From CAYWBI01 sp964456445 (lineage in GTDB: Bacteria > Calditrichota > Calditrichia > Calditrichales > J004), in the NCBI GenBank assembly GCA_964456445.1, contig CAYWBI010000072.1, positions 1 through 17,577 on the forward strand: DNA of 17,577 nt. The letters run 5' to 3'. Positions 7,453 to 15,569 of the stretch are shown one piece after another. Each line of letters starts with the position of its first letter. The stretch's first letter is position 1. The position numbers were made by a program, and so were the translations under genes. Under the pieces are notes generated by a model, which saw nothing but the letters and a program-made list of their open reading frames with translations, had not been told where the DNA came from and ran no database searches.

Positions 7453-8140
7453 GGTTATCCATTTCAAATTCGTTGCTATGGTTAAAAATTATAGGCATCC
7501 AATGCAGGGTGCTTTTATTGATTATACTCCCAACGGCTTTGGAAGATATCGTAGCGCCGGTGATACTGTCTATTTGCCAATCTGCTTGTTTTGTTCCATG
7601 TTTTACGGCGACCACGGGGTGAAGAATTTGTTGATGATCGGAATTCAATTGAACATCCAGCGCATCAAAGTTGGCGAGAAAATTTTGATCCGAACTCGTT
7701 TTGTCTCCCAGACCCGGTGTTTCCCGGCTTTCTAATATTTGAAAACCAATAAGTTTTTGCGTGTATGGATTGTAGCCATATATCAATTGAATGACATCCT
7801 GAAAACCCTGACCACTGCCGGTTACGGCAACACCAAGCAAGCTATCTTGTGCGTTATATGCCGCATAGACAAGGTCTTCGGCAGATGGGGAGGCCTGACC
7901 GTTAAATGCCAGAAAATTATCGCCGGTCCAGCGAAAGGCCTTTTGCTTCGCCGCATTTGGTACAACCTTAAACACGGCTTTCTCAAGGGCTTCAGCCTTA
8001 TTCTTGTTAATAACAGGTAAGGTTACCTGAAAGGCAACAACGATTAATAGCGCACAAACAAAACCAATCCCGACCATGGCCTGGAACATTTTTATGCTTC
8101 CGGCCTCTTTTGTAATATCTTGTTCAGGTGCAATACTCAT
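7436..8140 (-). CDS. rnfG: Rnf electron transport complex subunit RnfG, covalent flavoprotein
   Basis: Periplasm-facing FMN subunit of Rnf, anchored by one N-terminal helix (about residues 18-40 of 234). The FMN-binding domain shows ESRETPGLGDK (137-147) and, near the C-terminus, SITGATISS (192-200), the S(T)GAT motif in which T197 should carry FMN by a phosphoester bond after flavin transferase action (ApbE family; no such gene is in the window). I chose the ATG at 8140: it shares ATGA with the rnfD stop and has GGAG six bases upstream. The ATG at 8152 would add four residues and overlap rnfD further. Confidence 0.94.
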   Translation of the reverse strand: MSIAPEQDITKEAGSIKMFQAMVGIGFVCALLIVVAFQVTLPVINKNKAEALEKAVFKVVPNAAKQKAFRWTGDNFLAFNGQASPSAEDLVYAAYNAQDSLLGVAVTGSGQGFQDVIQLIYGYNPYTQKLIGFQILESRETPGLGDKTSSDQNFLANFDALDVQLNSDHQQILHPVVAVKHGTKQADWQIDSITGATISSKAVGSIINKSTLHWMPIIFNHSNEFEMDNHGPAN

Positions 8141-9162
8141 GAGCGGCTCCATTTTGAAACGGTTCCATATACACGGGGCCGTAATAAATTATCAATATGC
8201 GGGCTTACGGCATTGGCAAGTAAAATCGCATACATAACGCCTTCCGGTAAACCACCCCAGGTACGGATAACCACAACAAGCAGCGCGATGAGTATGCCAT
8301 ATATGACCGCTCCCATATTGGTTATAGGCGAGGCCACCATATCCGTGGCCATAAAAAGGGCGCCAAGCATAAGACCGCCGGCAAAAAGCATAAAGACCGG
8401 AGATGGATAAATCTTTTCATTTATAAGATTTAAGATACCGCCCAGGATAAAAACCGTTGTAAAAATTGCGGCAGGGATATGCCAGTTTAGCATTTTACGT
8501 ATGGCAAGGTATCCGGCGCCCAACAACAAAAATAATGCGCTTGTTTCACCGCTGGAACCGGAGGTCATCCCGAAGAAGAGATGGGAAACCGAAGCGGCCT
8601 GGTGCTCAAATTTCATCGCGGCCAGCGGTGTAGCACTGGAAATGACATCATACACCGGTTCAAGAAAGGGCAGGGTAAGTGTTGATGACGCAATATGGCT
8701 AAAGCGATCGGTCATCATTGGCTGCTGCCAGGTGGTAATGGCAACCGGGAAGGCAGCCTGCAAAACGGCACGGCCCACTAACGCCGGATTAAAAACATTA
8801 TAACCCAAACCTCCAAATATAAATTTTCCAAGGGCTACGGCAATCATTCCACCTACAAAAACCATCCATAAAGGAAAGTTTGGAGGTAGGGTCATGCCGA
8901 GCAGCAAACCTGTTATTGTGATGGACCAATCGGAGATGGTTATGTCTTTTTTGTTTATCCGGTTTAAAAAATATTCGGTAACAACACAGGATATTACAGA
9001 GGTGATAAGTACAAGCAGCGCATTAAGGCCAAAAACATATACCGCGTATGCCGCCGCCGGTAGTAAAGCATAGACTACGTTGCGCATAATGGTATCGGTG
9101 CTATGCCCGCTTATGATATGCGGCGATGTACCTATTTCCAGAATTTTATTTATTTTACTCAT
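8137..9162 (-). CDS. rnfD: Rnf electron transport complex subunit RnfD, covalent flavoprotein
   Basis: Large membrane subunit of Rnf (NqrB homologue), carrying covalent FMN and thought to form part of the ion path. The 341 residues contain many hydrophobic helices, an SPHI start region (13-16), FNPALVGRAVLQ (124-135), the flavinylation segment SSATPLA (175-181) with T178 as the likely FMN attachment residue, and DMVASPI in the third quarter. The usual G of the SGAT-type motif is S here. The true start is the ATG at 9162, sharing ATGA with the rnfC stop; a longer frame from 9258 would add 32 polar residues within rnfC and is not supported. Confidence 0.95.
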   Translation of the reverse strand: MSKINKILEIGTSPHIISGHSTDTIMRNVVYALLPAAAYAVYVFGLNALLVLITSVISCVVTEYFLNRINKKDITISDWSITITGLLLGMTLPPNFPLWMVFVGGMIAVALGKFIFGGLGYNVFNPALVGRAVLQAAFPVAITTWQQPMMTDRFSHIASSTLTLPFLEPVYDVISSATPLAAMKFEHQAASVSHLFFGMTSGSSGETSALFLLLGAGYLAIRKMLNWHIPAAIFTTVFILGGILNLINEKIYPSPVFMLFAGGLMLGALFMATDMVASPITNMGAVIYGILIALLVVVIRTWGGLPEGVMYAILLANAVSPHIDNLLRPRVYGTVSKWSRS

Positions 9163-10523
9163 GCTTTTGCTTTTCTTTTTCGGATTATACCTTTTGACAT
9201 TCGGAAATATTGAACCAGGGGAATGTGTGATGGGCAGACAAATGTACAACTGCCGCATTCAAAACAATCCATTAAATTATATTCTGCCACCATTTTATCA
9301 TAGGCGCCGAAATGGGCCAATATGCCCATCTTTGACGGGTTTAAAAATAAGGGACAGGCCTCAACGCAGGCGCCGCAATGAATACATGGATATATTTTTT
9401 GTTTTTTTGAACTGATTTCATCTTCGGTAAATGCAACAAAACCGGAAGTTCCCTTGGTTATGGGAATATCGAGGCTTGAGACGGCGGTACCCATCATGGG
9501 GCCGCCCAGAAATACTTCACTCAGATTATCTTTAATACCTATATATTCCAGTACAAACCGTAACGGGGTCCCAAGTGGTATCCAGTAGTTGCCTTTTTTG
9601 TTTATGCCGGGGCCGGTCATGGTTATTACACGTTCCTGAATGCCGCGGCCAAGAGGCAACAAATGACCGATTTCTGCGGTAGTGGAAACATTTACAACAA
9701 TGGCCCCAATATCCACAGGCAGCCCACCTGATGGTACTTCCTTGCCAAGCAGGGCTGAGATCAGCATTTTTTCCGCACCTTGTGGGTATTTTACATCCAG
9801 CGCTTCAACCGTGAGAGGCAGGTCCGGCGGGATTTGCGAACGCAAATGCGCAATGGCGTCGGGTTTGTTTGCTTCGATACCGATAATTACTCTTTCCGTG
9901 CCGCTGGCCTTAAGCAGGTAACGGATACCCTGAAAAATAGCATCACTTTGTTCCAGCATTACCCGATGGTCTGTTGTAAGGTACGGTTCACATTCCACAC
10001 CATTTATGATCAGTGTATCGGCATGCTTGCCTTTTGGTGGCTTTAATTTAACATGTGTTGGGAAAGCCGCGCCTCCAAGACCAACAATACCGGCATCCTG
10101 AATAGCCTGGATAATTTCATCGGGGGGGGCCTTATCCACATCCAGCGGAGTGCCATCCATAACTTCCTGCCCGGACCCGGGAAAAGGCTCCAGATAAATG
10201 GCCATGGTCATTTTTCCGGAAATGGTCGGGGCCGGGGCGATTTTTTTTATTATCCCGGTTGCCGGGGCATGCATCGGCACGGATACAAAGCCATTGGCTT
10301 TGGCAATTAATTGCCCGCGGGTGACTTCCTGTCCCTCGATAACTACGGGGACGGCGGGCGCGCCGACATGTTGTGATAGAGGAACGACCAGAACGGGTGC
10401 AAAGGGAAAGTGCTTTATCCCGGACCGGTTGGTTTCATCCTTGTTTTGCGGGGGATGTATCCCGTGTTTGAATGTATGTGTTTTTAATGCCGTAGCGTTC
10501 ATGGTAAACAGTTTCGCTTCCAT
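9159..10523 (-). CDS. rnfC: Rnf electron transport complex subunit RnfC (NADH/FMN/Fe-S subunit)
   Basis: Peripheral cytoplasmic subunit that exchanges electrons with NAD(H), related to the 51-kDa subunit of complex I. The 454 residues show TFKHGIHPPQNK (16-28), a barrel-sandwich N-domain, the nucleotide/FMN-binding GLGGAAFPTHVKL (148-160), NGVECEPY (174-181), and two [4Fe-4S] motifs at the C-terminus: C380-x2-C383-x2-C386-x3-C390-P and C420-x2-C423-x2-C426-x3-C430-P. It has no long Ala/Lys-rich tail like that of E. coli RsxC. Start is uncertain: ATG at 10523 or at 10502 (seven residues shorter). Neither has a strong ribosome site, and the shorter form is closer to the usual spacing before TFKGG. 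A hairpin separates it from nifJ upstream. Confidence 0.95.
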   Translation of the reverse strand: MEAKLFTMNATALKTHTFKHGIHPPQNKDETNRSGIKHFPFAPVLVVPLSQHVGAPAVPVVIEGQEVTRGQLIAKANGFVSVPMHAPATGIIKKIAPAPTISGKMTMAIYLEPFPGSGQEVMDGTPLDVDKAPPDEIIQAIQDAGIVGLGGAAFPTHVKLKPPKGKHADTLIINGVECEPYLTTDHRVMLEQSDAIFQGIRYLLKASGTERVIIGIEANKPDAIAHLRSQIPPDLPLTVEALDVKYPQGAEKMLISALLGKEVPSGGLPVDIGAIVVNVSTTAEIGHLLPLGRGIQERVITMTGPGINKKGNYWIPLGTPLRFVLEYIGIKDNLSEVFLGGPMMGTAVSSLDIPITKGTSGFVAFTEDEISSKKQKIYPCIHCGACVEACPLFLNPSKMGILAHFGAYDKMVAEYNLMDCFECGSCTFVCPSHIPLVQYFRMSKGIIRKRKAKA

Positions 10524-10548
10524 CGGTTCAATAATGTTACGGTTAAAT

Positions 10549-10576
10549 TATCGGTGACCCTGCAGGGTCACCGATA
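10549..10576 (-). repeat. Perfect 28-base palindrome between nifJ and rnfC
   Basis: Half-site TATCGGTGACCCTG (10549-10562) is followed directly by its exact reverse complement (10563-10576). It lies eight bases after the nifJ stop (tandem TAA TAA at 10586-10581) and 26 bases before the upstream rnfC start. The RNA would form a GC-rich stem of about 12 pairs with a TGCA loop. On the minus strand it is followed by AATTTAACC, only a short poor U tract, so full termination seems unlikely. Partial termination, RNase stop or differential stability of the nifJ and rnf messages fits better. Confidence 0.7.
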
Positions 10577-10583
10577 TGAGTTA

Positions 10584-13500
10584 TTAATTATGCTTTTCAC
10601 CACGGGCAATCCATTTGTCAATATTTTTTGCCGAACGGTCTTTTGGCAAACCCGGATGGATGACCTGTGCCGTACATTTTTCCGCGGCTTTTACGATATC
10701 GCTGTAAGGCCCGCCATCGCAGTTTTTGATATAGGCCTTTTTATCCTTGTTATAGGCAAAGATATTCGGGTTGATGTTGATGCACTCATCGCAGGCAGAA
10801 CAGTTGTCCGTGTCCAGGGTCGGTGGCATATAATCCCCATCTGCTTTGGGAGCAGGACTTTTTGTTGACGCCGGGGCGGCCGATTTTTCAAGATTTACCG
10901 CCAACCCCTCGCCACCGGCCATTTGCATTAGACCCTGAGCAATTTTACCAACAACTTCTTTACGGATTTTACCTTCAATGTCGATTTGTGGAACTTCGGT
11001 CTTATCAACGCCGGCAAGACCTTTGAGCATAGCCCAGAAGTTTTTTCGGTCTTCACAGGCCAGCACAATTGGTTCCGCCACGAGAACACGACCTAATTGT
11101 TGTTTTTTGTTAACCGTCCAGATATAAGGAAATTTTCCGCTGCGCCGTTCCTGAGGTAATTCAAGAAACTCGTGCAAGGGAATCATCTTATCTGTCCAGG
11201 CATCCGTGGGAACTTTACGGAATTGTTTACGGAAACGTGCTTCCGTGATGGCAAAATCCGCAAAGGTCATTGGCAGGTCCATTTTTTTCTCACGCCCGTT
11301 TTCCTTATAGGTCAGGGAGTATGTTGGCCAAACTTTATCCATCTCAGGGTTGCCCGTCAGATCAAAACATTCCTGGGTTGTCCGGCCTAAGTCCGGGTTA
11401 TAACGATAAACAGGATAAGCACGGGATTCCAAAGCTAATTTTGCCTGATGGCTTCCCATATCATCACCGATACCATGCTCCGGTTGACAGGATGTATATA
11501 GGTTAAACAAAGCCGGTCGCTTGGCCATTAAACCATCTATAAAGCCCTCGATCATATGTGTGGTATTGGCCATGCTGCCCTGCATAACATAGGTGGTTCG
11601 GTGGGCCATGGCGATCAAACCGATTTCCTTACGGATTTCCTGTTTACCCTGGATGGCTTTTCCGTACTGGGCCATATCCGATATCTGACCGGTAAAACCT
11701 GAAGTACATGCCTGACCGCCCGTGTTGGAATAAACACCGGTATCGACGATGAGCATTTTTAATGGCTTACCGGACATCATGGCACGTGACAAATTTTGAA
11801 AACCAATATCATACATGGCGCCATCACCGCCAACCACGGCTACAGGCGGGCAAAGCAGCCATTCGTCATCTGTAAAATGGCGCCAGTTAAAGTAAGTAAA
11901 GAATTCCTTGTGCTTACTATCGTCATATTTGTTCTGCAATTCCAGTTCGGCCATACGGATCACTTTAAAGCCGTCGGACATCTTAGCCATGTGGCCTTCA
12001 AAAACGCCCATTGCCATGGAAGGGCTGTCCTGGAACAGGTGGTTCGCCCAGGGAAAAGGATATGGGTTAAACGGATAGGTGCCGCCCCAAACGGATGTAC
12101 AACCGGTGGCGTTGAGCATACCCATGTTGGAACGTCCCTTGCCGCTGGTACCTTCAGCATAACGCCACTTTAGTTTATTCAGTTTTGCCAGCAATTGGGT
12201 AACCCTGCGCAGCCATTCCTGGTCAATGGGTTCTGTTTTGCCATACTTGTCCAATTGTCCGGTTATGCCCGCCAGAGTAAGATCGGAGTTGTGCATATCG
12301 GAAACGATTTTTTCCATCGTATCGGAATCAGCAATGTTCACTGTTTCCATCAATCGCAGTTGAACATGTTTTTCGATACGCTTGATAAGATCGTCCAAAT
12401 ATTCGATATGTTTCTCAACCCGCGGTTGCATCAGTGCTTCAATCGTTGCGGTAAATAAATGGATAACGGATTTTTCGGAGCAGCCAAGACAAGCGCCATC
12501 GCCGCTGGAAACCATTTCGTAAACGGCTTTATTTAGTAATATCGTGTCCAGGGCGCCAATTTTTTCTTCAAGGTCATCTACCCGGTTATATTTGGCCGGG
12601 GTCGTTGGCAGGTCCAGCCAGAAATCCCACTCTTTACGTAATCGTTTTACACTATCCGTGGTTTGGGTAATGGGCCGTAAGGCATCGTCGTTACATACCG
12701 CCACACATTCCATACAGCCTTTACAGGTTGCCGGGTTCACGGTAATGCTGAACAAACCGCCGCTTCCTGTCTGTTTGTTTTCCAAAACGTCATAATACGG
12801 TCGGGTTATGGCAAAACGCTGCTCACCAAGTTCTTCACGGAACATCTCGATTTCTTTTTTAAGGAGAGCGAGTTCATTGCCCTCCAGCTTTGATGTTTTT
12901 ACAGAATCATCAATTGCCTTGTCCATCAGGCTGCGTACGGATTCATCATGTCCGGATTCATTGAGCAGTTTGCGTAATTTGCCTTCCATTTGACGGACAG
13001 CCTTAGGCAGATATTCAACCGCACCATGATGTTTCTTTACGCGTTTCATCGTGGTGTCAAGGATGGCATAAGGAGTTGAGACCAAACCCGGGATGGCCGT
13101 ATCCGGGCAAACCGTGTAACAGTTGCCACACGCCGTACAGTTATCGGCAATCCACTCCGGATGTTCAAAACGGATGCCCGTCATGTCCCGGAACAGACCG
13201 GTTACGGCAGGCATCAGGCTTAAACCGATAAACGGATCGGTTATGTTATCGCTACCGTTTCCTTTGATATAAAAGTTTCCTGTTTGTTCCCAGAAACGAT
13301 GGATGTCGGTTAATGGGGCTGCGCTTTGCGGGATGCGTTTTACCATTTCGGGTAATTTGGGCTCATGATATACCATAACATCGCTGGTTGTGTTTTCAAC
13401 GATACTCTTCTCGGTCAATTCATGCACTTCATCGAATCCACGACGAACAACACGCATATTATCTTCAACTACGCGCGCACCCTTGGCACCGAATTTATGT

Positions 13501-15500
13501 TCGATTTGATCATGGATGGCTTTGAGCAGTTTTTCTTCATCCAAACCGCTTTGCGCCATAACCGGCGATGCCGCAAAAAAGGCCCCCTGAAACGCATTAC
13601 CCTGCATCCTTAGTTGCAGTTCGACGTCACTTGCTTCTTCCCGGGCAATCTTAAAAGCGTCAAGATAGAAGATGTGAATATCGCGGTCGATGATCAATTT
13701 GCGTAAATGCCCGGGTATGGTTGCCCAAACTTCCGCGTCGGAACCCAAATCACTTTGAATGATAAACACGCCGCCGTCTTTTAAACCCGCCAGGGCATTG
13801 GTGTGCTTAAATACGTTCGGGTCGGGGGAAAGCACTACATCCACATAAAAGTACTCACTATTAACACGGATAGGTTCGGGTGCAGCGGAAAGGTAATAGG
13901 TTGTTGGTTGGCCTTTTTTCTCCGATCCGTATTTCGGATTTGCTTTGATATGGTAGCCAAGCAGATCGAACAGGGTCATAGCCAGGTTTTTACCCGTGGT
14001 AATAGCGCCCCAGCCGCCTACAGAGTGGAAGCGTACCGTAATCGCCCCCTTTGGCATAAGATTGGGGTTTTCTGTTCCATGCACGGCCAATTCTTTTACG
14101 TGCGGATATTTTTCCTGGATTTCTTCCTGGTATATTTGTTGTTTTGGGGTAAAGGCGTCGTCCCGGATAAAATCGATGGAGAGATAAAACATTTTTTTAT
14201 GATCTCCATCGGGCAGCATATTTTCTATGGTGCCGATCAGACCTTCCGGTTGCAGATCACGGCTGCCCATGCCAAAAGAACCTGAATAAATTTCAGGTAC
14301 ATCACCTTGTTTATAAACAGGGAGGTCGGGGAAGGGCAGTTCACCTTTTTTAGCGGCGCCGTTTTCAATACATTTGGCAATGGAGGCCCGCAGTTCGCGT
14401 ACAATCGGCAGGTCAACGGCCAATGGCTGATCCAGACGTTCCAGGATTGCAACACCCTTTTTGCCTTTTAATATTTTAGTCAATTTATCGCTTGGGAATG
14501 GACGGAACATAACCAAATCGATGACACCTATTTTGATGCCCCGGGTTTCCCGCAGATAATCGGTAACCACTTCGGCGCTTGGTATAACGCTGCCCTGGCC
14601 AAGAATCAGATAATCGGCATCTTCAACTTTGTAGGTCATTACCCTTTCATACCTGCGGCCGGTAAGCGCTTCATATTCCTTAAAAGCCTGCTCGGTTAAT
14701 TCCTTGATGTGATCAAAAAAGAAAGGCCGTTGGGCGGCAACACTTTGCATGTAAGAATCCTGGTTTTGTACGATACCGGCCATAACCGGGTTGTCCACAT
14801 CCCATAGTTCAGGGATACGACGCCGGGTTTTGCCATATATTATTTCCTGGGCGGGTGTCGGTGTTTTGATAATATCGTCCGGCAGCCCAAGATATTCCTG
14901 GATCAGTTCCCGTTCGGGCAAAGTGAGCGATTCTATAAGGTGGGTTGTTAAAAAGCCATCCTGGGCAATAATGCCCGGTGTAAGGGACAGCTCGGCGATG
15001 CGGTGGCTGATGATGTTAAGATCGGCAACATGCTGGGCATTTTTGGCAAACATTTGGAAAAAACCGGTATCATCGACGGCATGGTAGTCATCATGACCGG
15101 CATGAACGTTTAAGGTGGCCTTGGTCATGGCCCGTGCGCCGATGTTCAGCACATAGGTTAATCTTTTACCTACGGCGGCGTAGAGGGATTCATGCATATA
15201 TGCAATACCCTGGCCGGATGAGAAGTTCGCGGAGCGCAATCCCGTCATGGAAAGACCCGCGGTTACGGCGGCAGCGGCGTGTTCGCCTTCCGGTTCAATA
15301 AAAATAAGCGGGCGACCGGAAATGTTAATATGCCCGGTGGCAGCGTTTTCAGCCCAATATTCACCCATTTGTGTTGAAGGTGTAATGGGATAGGCGCCCG
15401 CGGCATCGGTAGATTCCCGTTCGCACATAATGGCGGCTGTGTTGCCGTCCATTGCAACCCGTGTTCCCGGATATTTCGCTTTTTTCTTTTCGTTTGCCAT
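10584..15500 (-). CDS. nifJ: Giant single-chain pyruvate (2-oxoacid):ferredoxin oxidoreductase with C-terminal ferredoxin domain
   Basis: Thiamine- and Fe-S-dependent enzyme converting a 2-oxoacid plus CoA to acyl-CoA, CO2 and reduced ferredoxin, or the reverse. Domains over 1638 residues: N-terminal pyrimidine-binding domain with YPITPST (37-43) and the likely substrate Arg R123; domain II to about 420; gamma domain with GGWGAITTGK (495-504); two [4Fe-4S] motifs (C788/791/794/798 and C926/929/932/936); thiamine domain with GACLGC (C1004, C1007), ATGC (C1134), GDG (1225-1227), YSNTGGQ (1257-1263) and C1338, giving the four proximal-cluster ligands; then a C-terminal region. Ordinary NifJ has about 1200 residues; the extra length is two helical insertions (about 805-920 and 1010-1128) and a tethered ferredoxin-like domain (C1567/1570/1573/1609). 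AAAGAGGT lies six bases before the ATG. Pyruvate is likely but not proven: DGFRTSH of NifJ reads DGFLTTH here. Confidence 0.93.
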   Translation of the reverse strand: MANEKKKAKYPGTRVAMDGNTAAIMCERESTDAAGAYPITPSTQMGEYWAENAATGHINISGRPLIFIEPEGEHAAAAVTAGLSMTGLRSANFSSGQGIAYMHESLYAAVGKRLTYVLNIGARAMTKATLNVHAGHDDYHAVDDTGFFQMFAKNAQHVADLNIISHRIAELSLTPGIIAQDGFLTTHLIESLTLPERELIQEYLGLPDDIIKTPTPAQEIIYGKTRRRIPELWDVDNPVMAGIVQNQDSYMQSVAAQRPFFFDHIKELTEQAFKEYEALTGRRYERVMTYKVEDADYLILGQGSVIPSAEVVTDYLRETRGIKIGVIDLVMFRPFPSDKLTKILKGKKGVAILERLDQPLAVDLPIVRELRASIAKCIENGAAKKGELPFPDLPVYKQGDVPEIYSGSFGMGSRDLQPEGLIGTIENMLPDGDHKKMFYLSIDFIRDDAFTPKQQIYQEEIQEKYPHVKELAVHGTENPNLMPKGAITVRFHSVGGWGAITTGKNLAMTLFDLLGYHIKANPKYGSEKKGQPTTYYLSAAPEPIRVNSEYFYVDVVLSPDPNVFKHTNALAGLKDGGVFIIQSDLGSDAEVWATIPGHLRKLIIDRDIHIFYLDAFKIAREEASDVELQLRMQGNAFQGAFFAASPVMAQSGLDEEKLLKAIHDQIEHKFGAKGARVVEDNMRVVRRGFDEVHELTEKSIVENTTSDVMVYHEPKLPEMVKRIPQSAAPLTDIHRFWEQTGNFYIKGNGSDNITDPFIGLSLMPAVTGLFRDMTGIRFEHPEWIADNCTACGNCYTVCPDTAIPGLVSTPYAILDTTMKRVKKHHGAVEYLPKAVRQMEGKLRKLLNESGHDESVRSLMDKAIDDSVKTSKLEGNELALLKKEIEMFREELGEQRFAITRPYYDVLENKQTGSGGLFSITVNPATCKGCMECVAVCNDDALRPITQTTDSVKRLRKEWDFWLDLPTTPAKYNRVDDLEEKIGALDTILLNKAVYEMVSSGDGACLGCSEKSVIHLFTATIEALMQPRVEKHIEYLDDLIKRIEKHVQLRLMETVNIADSDTMEKIVSDMHNSDLTLAGITGQLDKYGKTEPIDQEWLRRVTQLLAKLNKLKWRYAEGTSGKGRSNMGMLNATGCTSVWGGTYPFNPYPFPWANHLFQDSPSMAMGVFEGHMAKMSDGFKVIRMAELELQNKYDDSKHKEFFTYFNWRHFTDDEWLLCPPVAVVGGDGAMYDIGFQNLSRAMMSGKPLKMLIVDTGVYSNTGGQACTSGFTGQISDMAQYGKAIQGKQEIRKEIGLIAMAHRTTYVMQGSMANTTHMIEGFIDGLMAKRPALFNLYTSCQPEHGIGDDMGSHQAKLALESRAYPVYRYNPDLGRTTQECFDLTGNPEMDKVWPTYSLTYKENGREKKMDLPMTFADFAITEARFRKQFRKVPTDAWTDKMIPLHEFLELPQERRSGKFPYIWTVNKKQQLGRVLVAEPIVLACEDRKNFWAMLKGLAGVDKTEVPQIDIEGKIRKEVVGKIAQGLMQMAGGEGLAVNLEKSAAPASTKSPAPKADGDYMPPTLDTDNCSACDECININPNIFAYNKDKKAYIKNCDGGPYSDIVKAAEKCTAQVIHPGLPKDRSAKNIDKWIARGEKHN

Positions 15501-15520
15501 GTTTGTACCTCTTTGGTTTA
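15501..15520 (-). promoter_or_regulatory. Strong ribosome site before nifJ
   Basis: On the minus strand AAAGAGGT stands six bases before the nifJ ATG. It is one of the best Shine-Dalgarno matches in the window, fitting independent high-level translation of this large gene, unlike the overlap-coupled genes rnfD to rnfA. Confidence 0.6.
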
Positions 15521-15569
15521 AATTTTATGTGCTGATACTTTTTATAAAGGATACCCTGCTGTCAATATA

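Noticed and set aside
9163..9258. Longer rnfD with 32 extra N-terminal residues
   Set aside because: The extension overlaps the rnfC end and is unlike RnfD N-termini; the ATG at 9162 has the ATGA overlap seen at other junctions.
15560..15565. TTGACA on the minus strand just before nifJ, as a promoter for nifJ alone
   Set aside because: The only TATAAA nearby is 13 bases away, too short for a sigma-70 spacer, and nothing fitting lies at 16-18 bases.
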